Source: Daphnia pulex
Lineage: Eukaryota > Arthropoda > Branchiopoda > Diplostraca > Daphniidae
Direction: 5' to 3'
Assembly (NCBI RefSeq): GCF_021134715.1
Contig: NC_060019.1
Span: 13,215,583 to 13,279,582 of the forward strand
DNA: 64,000 bases
Shown: positions 25,962 to 37,936 of the stretch, piece after piece
Layout of the letters: every line of letters starts with the position of its first letter
Numbering within the stretch: position 1 is the first letter of the stretch
Position numbers and translations under genes: made by a program
Notes under the pieces: generated by a model
Databases searched by the model: none
Told to the model about the DNA's origin: nothing
What the model saw: only the letters and a program-made list of their open reading frames with translations

Positions 25962-26887
25962 TCTTGACTCGGATGAATGACCTTTATTCAAATAGTTTAG
26001 TTTAGTATGGCAACATGGATTTCTGTGATGGCACAGGCAATCAAGTGTAAATCTGCTGTTAACGACATTTACGTCGACACGTTAAGTAAATGTTTACGTC
26101 TATGTAACAGTACTGGAACTAGGTCACTTGAACTATCTGCCAACTGTGGTGAATATGTACGCCAACAAAAGTTATATCATTCGAAATGAAACGAATAAAT
26201 TGTGGTCAACATGTCAAAAGTAAGAAATGGGGAATAACTTACAAGTTTTCACATTATATGAAACACCAACTTGTCTAGTTTTTCGTCGCTTTTTTTTAAA
26301 TCGTTTGTTTGCGATGGAAGTAGAGAGCTGCAGCTGCCGTTCACAATGTTTGCTTCAAAGGTTTTTGCGCTTCTCCATCCGAGCCGAGCCACCACGAACG
26401 ACTTGCGTGGAGTGTAGATTGCGCCCTGCGGACGAATGACCAAGTTTAGACGTATTTCTCGGAGGGAAATCCCGTTTTCATTGCAGTTGCTGGCTACACT
26501 CAAAGGCCCGCCAACTCGCTGCTGGCCGCACACTCCAGTTCATCTGACGTGAACGTGACAAAAACAGAAGAAGGTTCCTTTGAACCTTATTCTTTCGGCC
26601 TCCGTTCGTGAATGTTGACAATACGACTGACAGGCCTCAACACTACACGACGCTAAGGAAACAAAATAGAAAATTATTTTTATAACTTTTCTTATTATTA
26701 TAAAAAAAAATTACAATAAATCGTCAATGCAAAATCAAATTGCCGAAAAATTGATTTTGCGCTTCCATAGGTAAATCTTCAGTGCGGCAACCACGCATTT
26801 CAGATCAGAAAAGTCGTCAGCTCACTTTGTGCTTGTCATTTTCTTATTCTGGTTCGTTGTCGAAATTTTCAATTAAAGTTCTTCACT
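25962..26887. promoter_or_regulatory. Intergenic region between divergent PPxY and POMP genes
   Basis: This stretch separates two head-to-head genes and presumably holds both promoters and 5' UTRs. No TATA box at a convincing position and no known operator could be identified. An A/T run lies near 26690-26720. Confidence 0.4.
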
Positions 26888-27564
26888 ATGGTAATGTCAC
26901 TCACCGTTTAATATGATTAAAACTAGTTTACAGGAAATGTGTGTTTTTTAATTAGTAATTGTATTTCCCTTTTAGGAAAGACCAGTCAACAAAGATTGCC
27001 TCATTGGTGTTGAAGCCAACTATGATGTCAAGGATGCTATGCTTTTTGGGTAGGATTGTGTCCAACAAAATTTAAAAAAAAAGTTATCTCATCAGTTTTT
27101 TACATTCAGTGTAAGAAAAAGCCGTACTTTGGATACCATCACCACTGCTCATCCATTGGAAGCAGCTCTGGCTAAGGTATTTTTTGTATTGTTATAACGT
27201 GTGTCATGTCATTTTTTCATTTTTCATGTTGATGTAGCATTCCGTGAAACAAGAAGAAATTGATATGAGGATGTTGAGAACTATGCAAGGCCTGCATGCT
27301 CCTATCCGTCTTCACATGGAAAAACTTGCCGTGAAGGATATTGGACATTTGCCGTGCCTTCATCGTCACAATGCCATGCTTGATGCTCTGACTGGTAACT
27401 AGTTAACTATTTTGCTTGTAGATCAGTGTTAAAACCAGTTATTTTCTTCATATTTAGGAAAAGATTCAACAATTGAATTTGAAGATTTCTTGAACAATCA
27501 GCAAGACTCGGAAATCATGGGACAGCCACATGTCATGATTGAAAGACAACTTGGAATGTTGTAA
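26888..27564 (+). CDS. POMP: Proteasome maturation protein POMP/Ump1
   Basis: POMP is the chaperone that guides 20S core particle assembly and is degraded as the first substrate of the finished proteasome. Exons: 26888-26890, 26976-27049, 27110-27176, 27238-27394, 27458-27564. All phases close, giving 135 residues, near the human length of 141. Family blocks are visible: HPLEAALAK, LRTMQGLHAPIRLHMEK, IEFEDFLN, then MGQPHVMIERQLG at the C-terminus. The first coding exon contributes only the ATG; the intron starts at the next base. A poly(A) signal lies 28 bases past the stop. Confidence 0.93.
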
Positions 27565-27591
27565 CAAGTAATTTTTGAATTTGGGTAATCC

Positions 27592-27597
27592 AATAAA
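27592..27597 (+). terminator. Poly(A) signal of POMP
   Basis: AATAAA lies 28 bases after the POMP stop codon, a normal position for a short 3' UTR. Confidence 0.6.
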
Positions 27598-28598
27598 TCT
27601 TTTCACTAATTTGCAATCGTTTGAACAGAAATCTATAATCTTGTAGCTGCTTAAATTTAATTTCACAAATGCAATAGTTGCTATTTTTCCATAAAATATG
27701 AAAGTTATTTTGAAAGAGTAATTAATAATGATTAATGAAATCGCAGTCCAGCATTGACGTGCGTATATTATGCCATGTAATGAAACCTTGACTTCGCTGT
27801 TATGTTTTCATTATGTCAATGTACCTTTACATTATATTCCAGGTCTTAGAAAATAAGATATACCAGCGTTGAGCCGTTGACTGACAATTAAAAATTGATG
27901 ACAATAAAAAAATAAAATACTCGGCACCAGAGTGCCTATAGTACCGGGTACTAGTACTATAGCTCTGATTACGAAAAAAAGTATAGAAAAGCATTCCGAA
28001 AAATAACTGCAGTAATAACTTCCTGTTCCTGTTAAAACATAATTTATAGCAACCTTACAAAATTTACTTCTTTAAATTAATAAGTGTTTTCTAGTCGAGT
28101 CCCATGTTTTGCGACATTCCGTCCCGAGCCTGAATGAAAGGGGCTTTGATAACTGGGCCGTGTGCACCAGTTAAACAAATTGTAGACAACTTTAATCAAA
28201 TAGAAACGAATGAAATGTGAGAAATTTAGGAAAGTGCCAACTAATGGGCTTCATAAAACCATGATAAAACCATGATCATGACCTGATTCTACCGCGAGTC
28301 CGTGACTCCATGAAACGGCAAAATTCAAATTTCGGTGAATTCAGTCGAGCGGCAAGAAAATATGGCAACAATGAAAACACGTAATTAGAAAGCAGACGAA
28401 ACTTTGGCTATCATCCTATCAACCACTGTTCAGTTGTTGGTTTTTTGCCCTACTTATACACTTTCTCAAATGAAACCATCAAAACCTGAAGTTCTTTGAT
28501 TTCCTCATTGCAGTGTGAATCAAGAGTAACGTAGGGACATGCACATTACGTGACATTCATTTTCAGAGCACCGAGAAAACCGTTGATTTATTGAAAAA
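27598..28598. other. Intergenic DNA between POMP and SLC35B4
   Basis: AT-rich, no gene seen. It contains an inverted repeat at 27936-27962 (9-bp arms CTATAGTAC/GTACTATAG with a 9-base spacer). The last 100 bases or so should be 5' UTR and promoter of SLC35B4. Confidence 0.5.
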
Positions 28599-30275
28599 AT
28601 GAAGTCTCTTATTGCCGGATTACTTGTTTTCGTCGGATGTTGTTCAAATGTTTTTTTCCTCGAGCTCTTAATCAAGTAGGCCTCTTTCTGTTTCTAGTCA
28701 ATGTTGTCGACATAATTCATTACATTGATTTAAATAATTGCAGGGAAGATCCTGGATCTGGAAATCTAATAACATTTGCTCAGTTTTTGGTGATTGCAGT
28801 GGAGGGATTTATCACAACAATGAGATTTGGAACAAAAAAAACCCAAGTTCCATTTACGTAAGGATGAAATTTCTGCACTTGTGCATATTGAAGGCATAAA
28901 ATAATTTTATAATATCTGTGTCTAACAGGGAATATCTTAAAATGGTGTTGATGTTTTTTGTTGTATCCGTGACAAATAATTATGCACTGAGTTTTAATAT
29001 TGCTCTTCCGTTACATATGATATTTCGAGCTGGATCCCTTTTGGCCAACATGGTTTTAGGTGATTTTAAAGCCTTATCTGAAGTTATATGTAAAATTGAA
29101 AAAATTAATCTGATTTACTTTCAGGTATTTTAATCCTGAAAAAACGTTACACAACCATGAAATATTTGTCAGTTTTCATGATCAGTGTAGGGATTTGTGT
29201 TTGCACTATAGCTTCTGCCAAAGAACTGGTATGTAGATATTTAAAAAAACACACAATCATTTTATGTTTCCAATCTGTTTCTTTCAAATAGAGCCACAGT
29301 GATTCTGAAAACCAGATCACTTCATTTGGAGACTTTGTTTGGTGGATTGTAGGTAAATATTAAAAAAGAACATTGTGTCAGCATATAAGATTCAATCACT
29401 AATAATTCACATTCTTTTAGGAATATCTTTGTTGACATTTGCCCTTTTCATGTCAGCCAGAATGGGTAATTGAAAATTGTTATAATAATATCGCTTTGAA
29501 AATTACATCGGAAATGGTTGTCATATAATGATCTCATTTTTTCTTCAGGCATAATGCAAGAAGTAATGTATTCAAAATTCGGAAAACACCCGCGCGAAGC
29601 ACTTTTTTTTACGGTAAGCGTATCCTTTTTAAAAATTTTAAAAAATTTCAGCTTTTACTGACATCCATCAAATAACCATAAACTGGACCAGAGCTATGGT
29701 AGCAGTGTTGCTGTTGCTCCGACTGGACTTCATAAAATTAAATAAGCTGGGCAATTAATAATGAAATTTCAATATTTTGTAGCATGCCCTTCCCTTGCCT
29801 GGATTTTTACTATTGTTCACTGATATTTCTAAGCATATCGGGGTTGCTAACATGAGCGCACCCCTTGATTCTACCGTTTTGAGTGTAATTCCTCTTCTGA
29901 ATGTCCTGCCAAGGATGTGGATATACCTGTTGGGAAATGTTCTGACTCAGTAAGTAAAAATATCAACAGTCTTTCAGTTACTGTTGCTATCACTTTCGCA
30001 GAAACGACATTAGTTAATTTTCATTCGTATTCAGATCCGTCTGCATCAATGCTGTTTTCGTCCTTACCACGGAGTGTTCATCTCTTGCCGTTACGTTAAT
30101 CGTTACCTTGAGAAAATTTGTATCATTGCTTTTCAGCATTTGGTACTTTCAAAATCCATTCACATTACTTCATTGGTTCGGCACTGTTTTAGTTTTCGGT
30201 GGTACGCTTGTATTTTCCGACATCCCTGGTTTGATGCGTCAATCCAAGTCCAAACCCAAATCAAAAGTCAATTAA
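28599..30275 (+). CDS. SLC35B4: UDP-xylose/UDP-GlcNAc transporter, SLC35B4
   Basis: A nucleotide-sugar antiporter of the Golgi/ER membrane that supplies UDP-xylose and UDP-N-acetylglucosamine for glycosylation. Exons: 28599-28675, 28744-28857, 28929-29059, 29125-29228, 29292-29352, 29421-29465, 29549-29613, 29783-29949, 30035-30275. Phases close, giving 334 residues, the usual family length. It is strongly hydrophobic with about ten membrane segments. Conserved blocks: FVGCCSNVFFLELL at the start, VSVTNNYALSFNIALPLHM, LFMSARMGIMQE, HALPLPGF, and SLAVTLIVTLRKFVSLLFS near the C-terminus. The C-tail is Lys-rich (SKSKPKSKVN). It is convergent with NCLX, 660 bases away. Confidence 0.93.
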
Positions 30276-30935
30276 CCTAGTGCAACGTGTAAAAAAAAGG
30301 CTTCTTCATAAGTAGATCCATCTTTCTTCCTCTTCTTTCTTTCCTCCAAGAATACAGACGTGTAGGTACACATATTTGGAGCCACATATGCTGCCAAATC
30401 GGGTTTCCCTACCTATTTCCATTAGATTATATTTTTGCACATTGTTCTAACTTAGTAGGCACGCTGTACCTTGGTTTAACAATTCGTCACTATAACTGAT
30501 GAGTTGAATTTTTTTTTAAAGTCTGACGTCCTTTTTAGTTGGCAAATACATCGTTCACTCACTAATTAGTAATTAACTACAACTTATTTAAGTTCGGTAG
30601 CACTATAACAAGGGATGCCAATTTCTAAAATTGGAATGTTGAGTATTTTTCTAGTCACATTAGGCGGCCCCATCACCTGCTAGCGCTAGCAATGGAACTG
30701 TTACTACGTTTTCGTAATAACGGAACGATATTGCGGGTAACAAAGTTAAAATTCAAAAGTTTATTATTTTATTATTTTTTTTTTATAATTAAAACACTAG
30801 GAACTGCGATTCATGGAGAATCAAGAAAATTTTACGCCAGGAACATCGTAATATAAATGCCGTTTGCCTAAACACAAAAACCGGGTTAAAAACAGCCTGG
30901 AAATAGGTAAACTCTGATTTCTATCACAGGACGGA
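30276..30935. other. Convergent intergenic region
   Basis: Holds the 3' ends of SLC35B4 and NCLX. No gene is seen. It has a T-run near 30770-30785 and a small palindrome, GCTAGCGCTAGC, near 30680. Confidence 0.5.
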
Positions 30936-33482
30936 TCATAGCACATCAGCTTCTGCAAGCAATGCTATAATTACAAACATAAGGTAGACACTGAATTGGA
31001 CTATTCCCAGCCACTTGTTGGCCTGGAACCCATTAATAGGAAGGTAAATGAAAACAGTGACTAAACTTAATCCCAGGAACACGCTCATAATTAGACTTAG
31101 TTTTGTGAAGGCAACAGGAATACTCTCGCCCAGTTGACTGCAGACAATACAGAACGAAATCCCTAAGCCAAGTAATGTATCTAATAGAAAAAGAAACATA
31201 AATTTTTTATGTGTTCATTTGGATAGACAAGAAAAACATTTATATACTCAGCAAAGGAGCACCGAAGCATGCGGAAAACCCCATTCGTGGCAAATTTTGT
31301 CTCGCCATGCTGATATCGGCAGCGAAATCTGGTTACACGGTAAAGGCTTTAGTGTACGTATAAGTAAGCAAATTAAATTAAAAATATATTACCTCCGACC
31401 GAATTTCCCCACGCAAGGATTGTGAGGCCTAATATAGCATCACTTAACTGAAAGACCACGCCAAATGTGAACAAAACGGCCATGATCTCATTGGCTATTA
31501 AGTCGATCCAAATAACAGACACCACAAAAGCCAAGAAAGAAAACATCTGGACAGAATTGGAAACATTTAGACATCAGATAATCCTGTAATTGGGTGAAAA
31601 TAGTTGATTACCCAGTAAATCTTGGGCTCTCTTTCCCGACTGCTAAAAATGGCTAGAAGCAGGCCGAGGCTCAGTCCAATCGCAAAAATCATTAGAGGTA
31701 GAGGTAAAAATTTGGCTATAACAACATCTCCATCTAATTGAAATACAATTAAATTAAATTTTCATAACACAATTTAGTTAACAGCGCTTACATCCGATGG
31801 CCCAAACTATCCATGTAGGAGTCAACGCAAGTTGCAAGCAGGATAAAGAGCGACACCAGCCCTGTCGAGGATGTTCCTTGCTCACCAGTGGAATTGAGAG
31901 CCTGAGTATGAAATAGAAAGGAGCCTAAAAAATTCGAGATTATAATGTAATATTTTTGTTTTCTATGCAGATGCCTTAATTTACCTCAACCAAAGAGATC
32001 GCTCTAGAGTACCACTTCATTTCTATCCACTGGTGAATGGAAAACGGTCGCAAGTTTGTTCTTAAATCGACAAATTCCTCTTTCACGTTTGACCAAATGG
32101 AATCCGTCTGTATAACTGTACATAATTCAAGAAATTAATAAAACCTTACGGGTTTTTAAAGTAGTATTAAGTAGCACAAGTACCGTGCACTTCACTGTCG
32201 TTGTTTGGAGGATTTTCATTCAATTCCGCCTCTGGTGTTTCTTGATTCGTAGACGACTGTGGAATAAGTTCTCGTGTATCGTTTACAAGCAACGCATCTT
32301 CATTTAAAGAATCGGAGATATCATTGCTGTCATCATTGGGTGTGTTGATGATTCCCGCTTCACTATCGTCGAGAGGCTCAGTACTATCGTCTGACAGGAT
32401 TTCAGTCGGATTTTGAATGTTGCGGCTATTCCTTTCTAGAAATAAACGAATTGATAGATTTTTTAAAATGTCTAAAATTAGTAATAAGGAAATATTTAAA
32501 CTTACTCATTCTCGAATTCAGGAGCCTCCCTGCAATTACTACGAACACGTACACAACATACAGAGCAATAAAGCCGATTGCATGACCGAGGTGTACGTAT
32601 CGGTGATAGAAGACCCAAAACACAAAGTAAACTGCAGCTAGATAGAAAACGCAGTCTCTCAAGAAAGGGCGTTGCATTACTGGAAATGGTTTGATGAAAC
32701 TTATGCTTCCGGCTATGATCGTGGTGCAAAAAATGCCAGCCCCTAAAATGCCACCTTACATTAATTGATTTTCTTTGTAAATTTACATTTCTTGTTTTAC
32801 CAAATAGTTCACCAAAGGCTAATTCAGCCCTGCCTTGTCTGATGCCAGCCAGTGATGAGAATATGTCTGTGGGTAAATTGCGTGCTGTTAGTGGAATATC
32901 CTTACATGGAGCATGGCAATTGCTGAAGAGAAAAGTGACTAATACATACCAGGTGCTCCATTACCCAAAGCTAAAAGTGTAACACCTGCTACATTATCAG
33001 ACATTTTCATTTTTTCAGCCATTATTTGTAATGCTGGGCAAAATCTGAAACAACAGAATAATTTTAATGAAAGTTTGGATGTTGAGACTATAGACATAAC
33101 AAAACTTACAAACTGTTTGCAGCTGTGGCAAGTCCAGAGAATAAAAAAAGAATCCATACACTCTGCACAGACATTATGAAAAGAAATTAAAAAAGGAGGT
33201 AAGATATAAAATGCTTACGTCATTTAAAAATTTACCAGTAAAACTACACCTCCTGTAAAAAGACTAGCATCTGAATTACAATAGAGAAAGCTTAAATAAT
33301 TTATAAGGCCCTCAGCGTTGGAACAATCTTCTGTGTTTTGAATGAAAGAGCACTTGTCATGCACTTCTGAGAGGCTGCGGCACTGTAAAGACATTTAAAT
33401 TAAGTAAATATTGAGTAATTAAGAAACAAAATGTACATAAAATTACCTCGACTTCAGGAGTAAATCTGATCAACTTCAACAT
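30936..33482 (-). CDS. SLC8B1: Mitochondrial sodium/calcium exchanger NCLX
   Basis: NCLX extrudes matrix Ca2+ in exchange for Na+ (or Li+) across the inner mitochondrial membrane. Exons in transcript order: 33482-33447, 33382-33236, 33162-33110, 33044-32950, 32866-32801, 32742-32506, 32435-32184, 32115-31985, 31924-31792, 31733-31612, 31546-31393, 31328-31248, 31180-30936. Phases close, giving 583 residues (human is 584). The first alpha repeat has GNGAPDIFSS near residue 105, the second AWGNSVGDF near 470, holding the ion-binding residues. A Cys-rich extramembrane start (CRSLSEVHDKC) matches the family. The loop between the halves is acidic and Ser-rich (exon 32435-32184). The chosen ATG gives only 12 residues before the Cys-rich part, so a targeting or signal exon is probably missing. 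A hydrophobic stretch (FILFVFYAV) encoded just upstream, 33500-33680 minus strand, may belong to it. Confidence 0.93.
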
Positions 33483-34457
33483 TTTAAAATTAAGTTAAGA
33501 TATCACACAAACAATTTTCTTCAACAACAATGCGCTCATGTCTGTCACGTCTTTCGTCTTCTGCCGAGGCAACCCGTGTAAGGGACGAATGAAGGAGTAA
33601 AACGATTTTGTTTGGCCGACAGCATAAAATACGAATAAAATAAACCACTGATAAACTTTATAGGTCAAAGTCTCTATCAATATTAGTAGTCGATTCTATT
33701 TATCTTCCCAACCAGTGAACCAGTGAATCAGCTACATTTATAAGTAAAGCAGACTACAATTTGCAGAGAAATAGCAGACGAATTGTTTTGTTTTCTTTTG
33801 ATCTGAAATTTTCAAATTTTCCAGATTAATTATTTTTTTTTGCAATTTCATTTCATCTTCAGTTTATGTACAGTTATTCTTTAATTTAACTTGATATTAT
33901 TTATTACCTGATACGTCTCAACACAAGAAATTTTTTTCGCAAACTTTTTCATATTATACTACGAATTTGCAACGATGCTCAAGTCGATATCTGCCGCCAA
34001 TGACGAAATTAAAAATAAATTTGTTGCAAAATGTGGAAATTCAAACTCCAATTTGTATTGCATTACATCAGGGGCGGTATTTTCTATTTTGTTAAATGAT
34101 ATGGCTTCAGAAATCGTAATCCCGCCATGTAGACATTAAGCACACTCACAGAGCACGTGACAAACGAAAAACGAATTTGGCGCCATTGTCAAATATCGAA
34201 GTCTAGTCTGCTTGTGCATTTTGCAAAAGTTGATTAACGTAACAACAACAGTTTGATTGTTAAAAAAAATAGCACAAAACTTTGTGTGTAGATACTGTTT
34301 CGACTTCGTAAACCGAAATAAATTACAGCGAATTTTAGAATACATAATTTAAGTAAAAATTGGTATATTTAGAATAATAAAACGTGGTACAGTGGTAGTG
34401 TGTCAAAGACAAGGTTCGATTAGTCGTGTTCTTGTCTGCAGGTCTTATTATTCAGAG
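33483..34457. promoter_or_regulatory. Head-to-head promoter region of NCLX and TIGAR-like genes
   Basis: About 975 bases lie between two divergent start codons, so both promoters must be here. The part near 33500-33680 may carry a 5' exon of NCLX. A degenerate tRNA-like patch lies at 34388-34425, just upstream of the TIGAR-like ATG. No TATA box is convincing. Confidence 0.45.
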
Positions 34458-35594
34458 ATGGAGTTCAAATTATTTTTAGCTAGGCAGTATGTACTAATTA
34501 TATATTGATAATAAATATCTTTCGGACTGAATATTATCTTCTATATAGTGGGGAAACTGATCATAACAAAGGGTCTGTGATTCAAGGCCAACTTGACATA
34601 CCCTTGTCGAAAAATGGGATGAACCAAGCAAAATTACTGGCCAAATCAATTCATCATCTTCAATGGAATGAAGTAAAGTAAAATTAGACCTTGTTATTTT
34701 GTATGTTTATTATGAACTCACATTTAATTTTTTTCTTTAAAGGATTAATCATTTTTTTGTCTTGCATCTTTCTAGATTTGGACAAGTGATTTGAAAAGGA
34801 GCTGGCAGACTGCAAATTTTCTTGTCAGTGATGAAATAAATCATCAGGATGATGGTGATAATGATGCCTTGTTAATGAGTAAACCTTTATCTGCAATCCA
34901 ATCTGACATAAGGATTAGAGAAAGGGTGAATTATATATAAATCTTAAACTGTTAATAGCTCAGCATAATAATCTCACAAGTGCAGCATTATGGTATTTGT
35001 CAAGGCCAAAGCACAGCAAATCTTAAGAAGATGGCAGGAGAAGCTGGAGTCAAAATAAGCAACTTTGTCCCTCCAGAAGCTGAAAGTTCTGAGGATGTGA
35101 GAAAACGAGCCATTTCTTTTTTTAAGGTAAAAAAGAACATATTATTTAAACAATTGTCCTTTCTTCAAACGGGCACTTTTATCATTTGTAAAAATTATCC
35201 GTTTCATGCAGGATTTGTGCGATAGACAAATCTTATTGCGCATGGATGACAAGGAATCGAAGATTTTAGTAGGTTAGAAAATAAATTAATTTACGTTATT
35301 GATTAAAAATCATTCTTGCATTTACGTAATTAATACTTATTGGCTATTTTTTATTTAGTCGGACACGGTGGGTGGTTGAGCGAGTTCATGACCTATTTAG
35401 CCTCACAGACTGGAAGGTCTTCTTTCACACCATCTGAACTCGAAGCTGTTGGTAGAATTACTCCTAATACTGCTGTGTCAAGTTTTGAAATTCAACTACA
35501 AAGTGACGGTGGGGTCTCCCTTATAAAGTGCTTAGCTTTGCACGACAAATCGCATTTAACGAGCCCTGTCTGCAGTGACGAACTTGCCGTATAA
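34458..35594 (+). CDS. TIGAR: TIGAR-type histidine phosphatase (fructose-2,6-bisphosphatase-like)
   Basis: A member of the phosphoglycerate-mutase-like branch of histidine phosphatases. TIGAR proteins lower fructose-2,6-bisphosphate or related phospho-sugars and divert carbon into the pentose phosphate path. Exons: 34458-34486, 34549-34672, 34776-34925, 34986-35126, 35212-35272, 35359-35594. Phases close, giving 246 residues. The catalytic RHGETDHN begins at residue 10, with its His codon split by intron 1. Next come the QGQLDIPLSKNG loop, SDLKRSWQTA, and IRERHYGICQGQ with the acid residue. VGHGGWLSEF carries the second catalytic His. Order and length fit TIGAR better than mutases. The biochemical substrate is inferred from the family. 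Confidence 0.9.
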
Positions 35595-36253
35595 AAAAAA
35601 CTAATATATAATTAAATCTTATTCAAAGTATTTGTAAGTGTGTCTGTAGTACATGCTTGTTAATGGAAAAGTACATAAGTCTGTAAGCTTAACGGCAATC
35701 GAGGTTTTGAGGTTTCCTATTCCGGCACGCTTGTCTTGTGCGCGTGATAACAATTTTTCTTACATTGCACCAGCTTAAAGTAACACATTTTAAGGTCATT
35801 AATGACAGTATATTAAAGGCGACTAAAAATGATTAACATTAGAGGATTAAAAATAGCAACTGCGATTGTATTTCTTGATTAGAAAGACAATTTTGAATTT
35901 TTACATGAAAATTCCAGTCTTCCACCTAGTGGCAATTGTTTCGACTACATTTGTATTCTTTTCAAACTTTTGTTGAAAGCCGCGTGACCGCAGTTTCTTC
36001 ACTTCATTTATATTATCTGTTATCTATTGTTGGTTAAGGGAACTTCTCGTTACGTCATTGAGTTAGGAATTTGTCATTGCACAACTCTTCCAAAGACGAA
36101 TTGTCAACCATACCCGTAGTTAAAACTGTGACTCATCTGGTGCCCACTCGTCACAATTCTTTACACTGCCACTGCAAGCAGTAGGGGTTGTATGAATCAG
36201 CTCTCATTCTCTAACAAGATTTCATCACCTGTTGCTTTTCTACTCTAGTCGTC
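35595..36253. other. Intergenic DNA between TIGAR-like and SDR genes
   Basis: No gene seen. It includes a short CCACCTAGTGGC element at 35922-35933, related to the core shared by the 3' repeats of this window. The last part must include the SDR promoter. Confidence 0.45.
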
Positions 36254-37936
36254 ATGTCTAAATCGAACGTGTCCAAACCACGAGTATTAATCTTGGGTGG
36301 TGTGTAACTTTTTAAAATCATTTAATATATTATTTTTCACAAGAAAAGGTCTAGTTATTTTTAAATGCCAACATTTTTTATGAAAGGTTGTGGATTTATA
36401 GGCAGACACCTTGTTTCATTTCTTGTCAATGAAGAATTAGCAAGCCATGTACGAGTTGTTGACAAAGTTCCCCCACCAATGGCGTGGTTGAACCCGTCTC
36501 AGCTAAAGGCATTTGACAACTCAATTGTCGAGTTCAAGAGTGCCAACCTTTTAAACTCAGGTTCGAACTTATTTTACAATACAATACAAACCACTTGTTT
36601 AATGTTTAAACTTTTTGACCCCAAGTTTCCAGAGAAAATGCATTCGCTACTGATGATAACAACATGGTTGCCGATTGGGACTTTGTTATAAATCTTGCAG
36701 CAGAAACCAAACATAACCAAACACGTGCTGTTTATGAGCAAGGGACAGTTCCTTTAAGTGTGGGGTGTGCCGAACTGGCAGCAAAACACAAAGTCAAACG
36801 ATATGTGGAGCTGTCCGACAGTCATCTCTACTCAGGAAAGAAGGCAATATTGATAGAATGTTAACCTTCTAAAAAATGTTGATTTTATTTTTGTGTGTTT
36901 TTTTTTTTATATCTAGAAACCAGCCCAAGAAGGAGATGCAGTTGAGCCTTATACTTTAATTGCTGAGTGTAAACTAGAAGTGGAAAAAGAATTACAAAAA
37001 ATTGACCAACTGAATTACGTCGTCCTACGACCAGCCATCATTTATGGTATAGGAGATCGTGTTGGTCTCACTCCTTGGCTGATTCTCGGGGCTATCTATC
37101 GTCACCTAGGAGAAACTTTGCAATTACTATGGCATAACGTACGAATATTTCAACAGCGTTTTGATTATCTCGGATGGCGTTATATAATACTAAACTTTAT
37201 TTCAGGAAGTTCATAACAACACTGTTCATGTAACTGATGTCTGCCGGGCCATTTGGCACGTTTGCAATTCCAACCAAGTATCATCTGGTCAAGTTTTTCA
37301 CGTATCGGATGATGCCGATACGACATTAGGCGATTTAGCTGAAATCATAGCTGATTTGTTTGAAATCAAGTACAAGTTTGTCGGGAAAATGTTGTCTACT
37401 TTAGCCAAGGTATAATTTCGAAAGATATCACTTTACTACTATATCAAATTACACTTTTTATTCTTTCATTCCTTTAAAAATGAAATTTCATTTCCATTTC
37501 TATTCTTTATTTAGCTTGATTTGAAAACTACTGCAGAGGATGCCAATGACAAACACCTTCCTCCATGGGCTGAGATCTGTCAATCTACTGGAATCAGTAA
37601 CACGCCACTTAGCCCATACGCGTGAGATTTATTCTAAAAGAAATCAATTGCATACCATTTCAGGATCGCGAACTTTTTTTTTTGTAAACCTTCTTTTCAT
37701 ATTTAGTACTGTGGAGAACATTTCAGGACGAAATCTTTGGCTTGACAACTCTAAACTCCGAGACGACACCAACTTTGAAATTAGTGTTCCTAAACCAACG
37801 ATTCATCTTCTCAAAGAAGTAATTTCACCTTAAGCTATCCCATATTTTGATGTTAATATTCTCATTCTTTAATTCCTGACTTCAGGTTTTGGATGATTTT
37901 GTTTCGATGAATCTGTTTCCAGCAATCGATAAATGA
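36254..37936 (+). CDS. Atypical extended SDR / NAD-dependent epimerase-like protein
   Basis: Rossmann-fold protein of the nucleotide-sugar epimerase/dehydratase type; substrate unknown. Exons: 36254-36299, 36387-36560, 36635-36843, 36917-37138, 37206-37409, 37515-37621, 37707-37818, 37886-37936. Phases close, giving 374 residues. Residues about 12-22 read LILGGCGFIGR, a GGxGxxG dinucleotide-binding loop; NLAAETKHNQ and VVLRPAIIYGIGD are typical of extended SDRs. The catalytic YxxxK is not intact: the region reads PYTLIAECK, where Tyr and Lys are seven residues apart. Either the active site differs or the protein only binds cofactor. Intron 3 seems to use a GC donor (AAG|GC at 36843/36844). 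A plain GT donor there would put a stop or a frame slip in the protein. Confidence 0.85.

Noticed and set aside
25962-25991. N-terminal extension of the PPxY protein to 25991
   Set aside because: The frame is open there, but position 25991 is a TTG codon, not ATG. The first ATG is at 25961.
34388-34425. tRNA gene (A-box-like TGGTACAGTGGTAG and B-box-like GGTTCGATT)
   Set aside because: The two boxes are too close together, and no acceptor or anticodon stem can be drawn. At best it is a degraded tRNA or SINE head.
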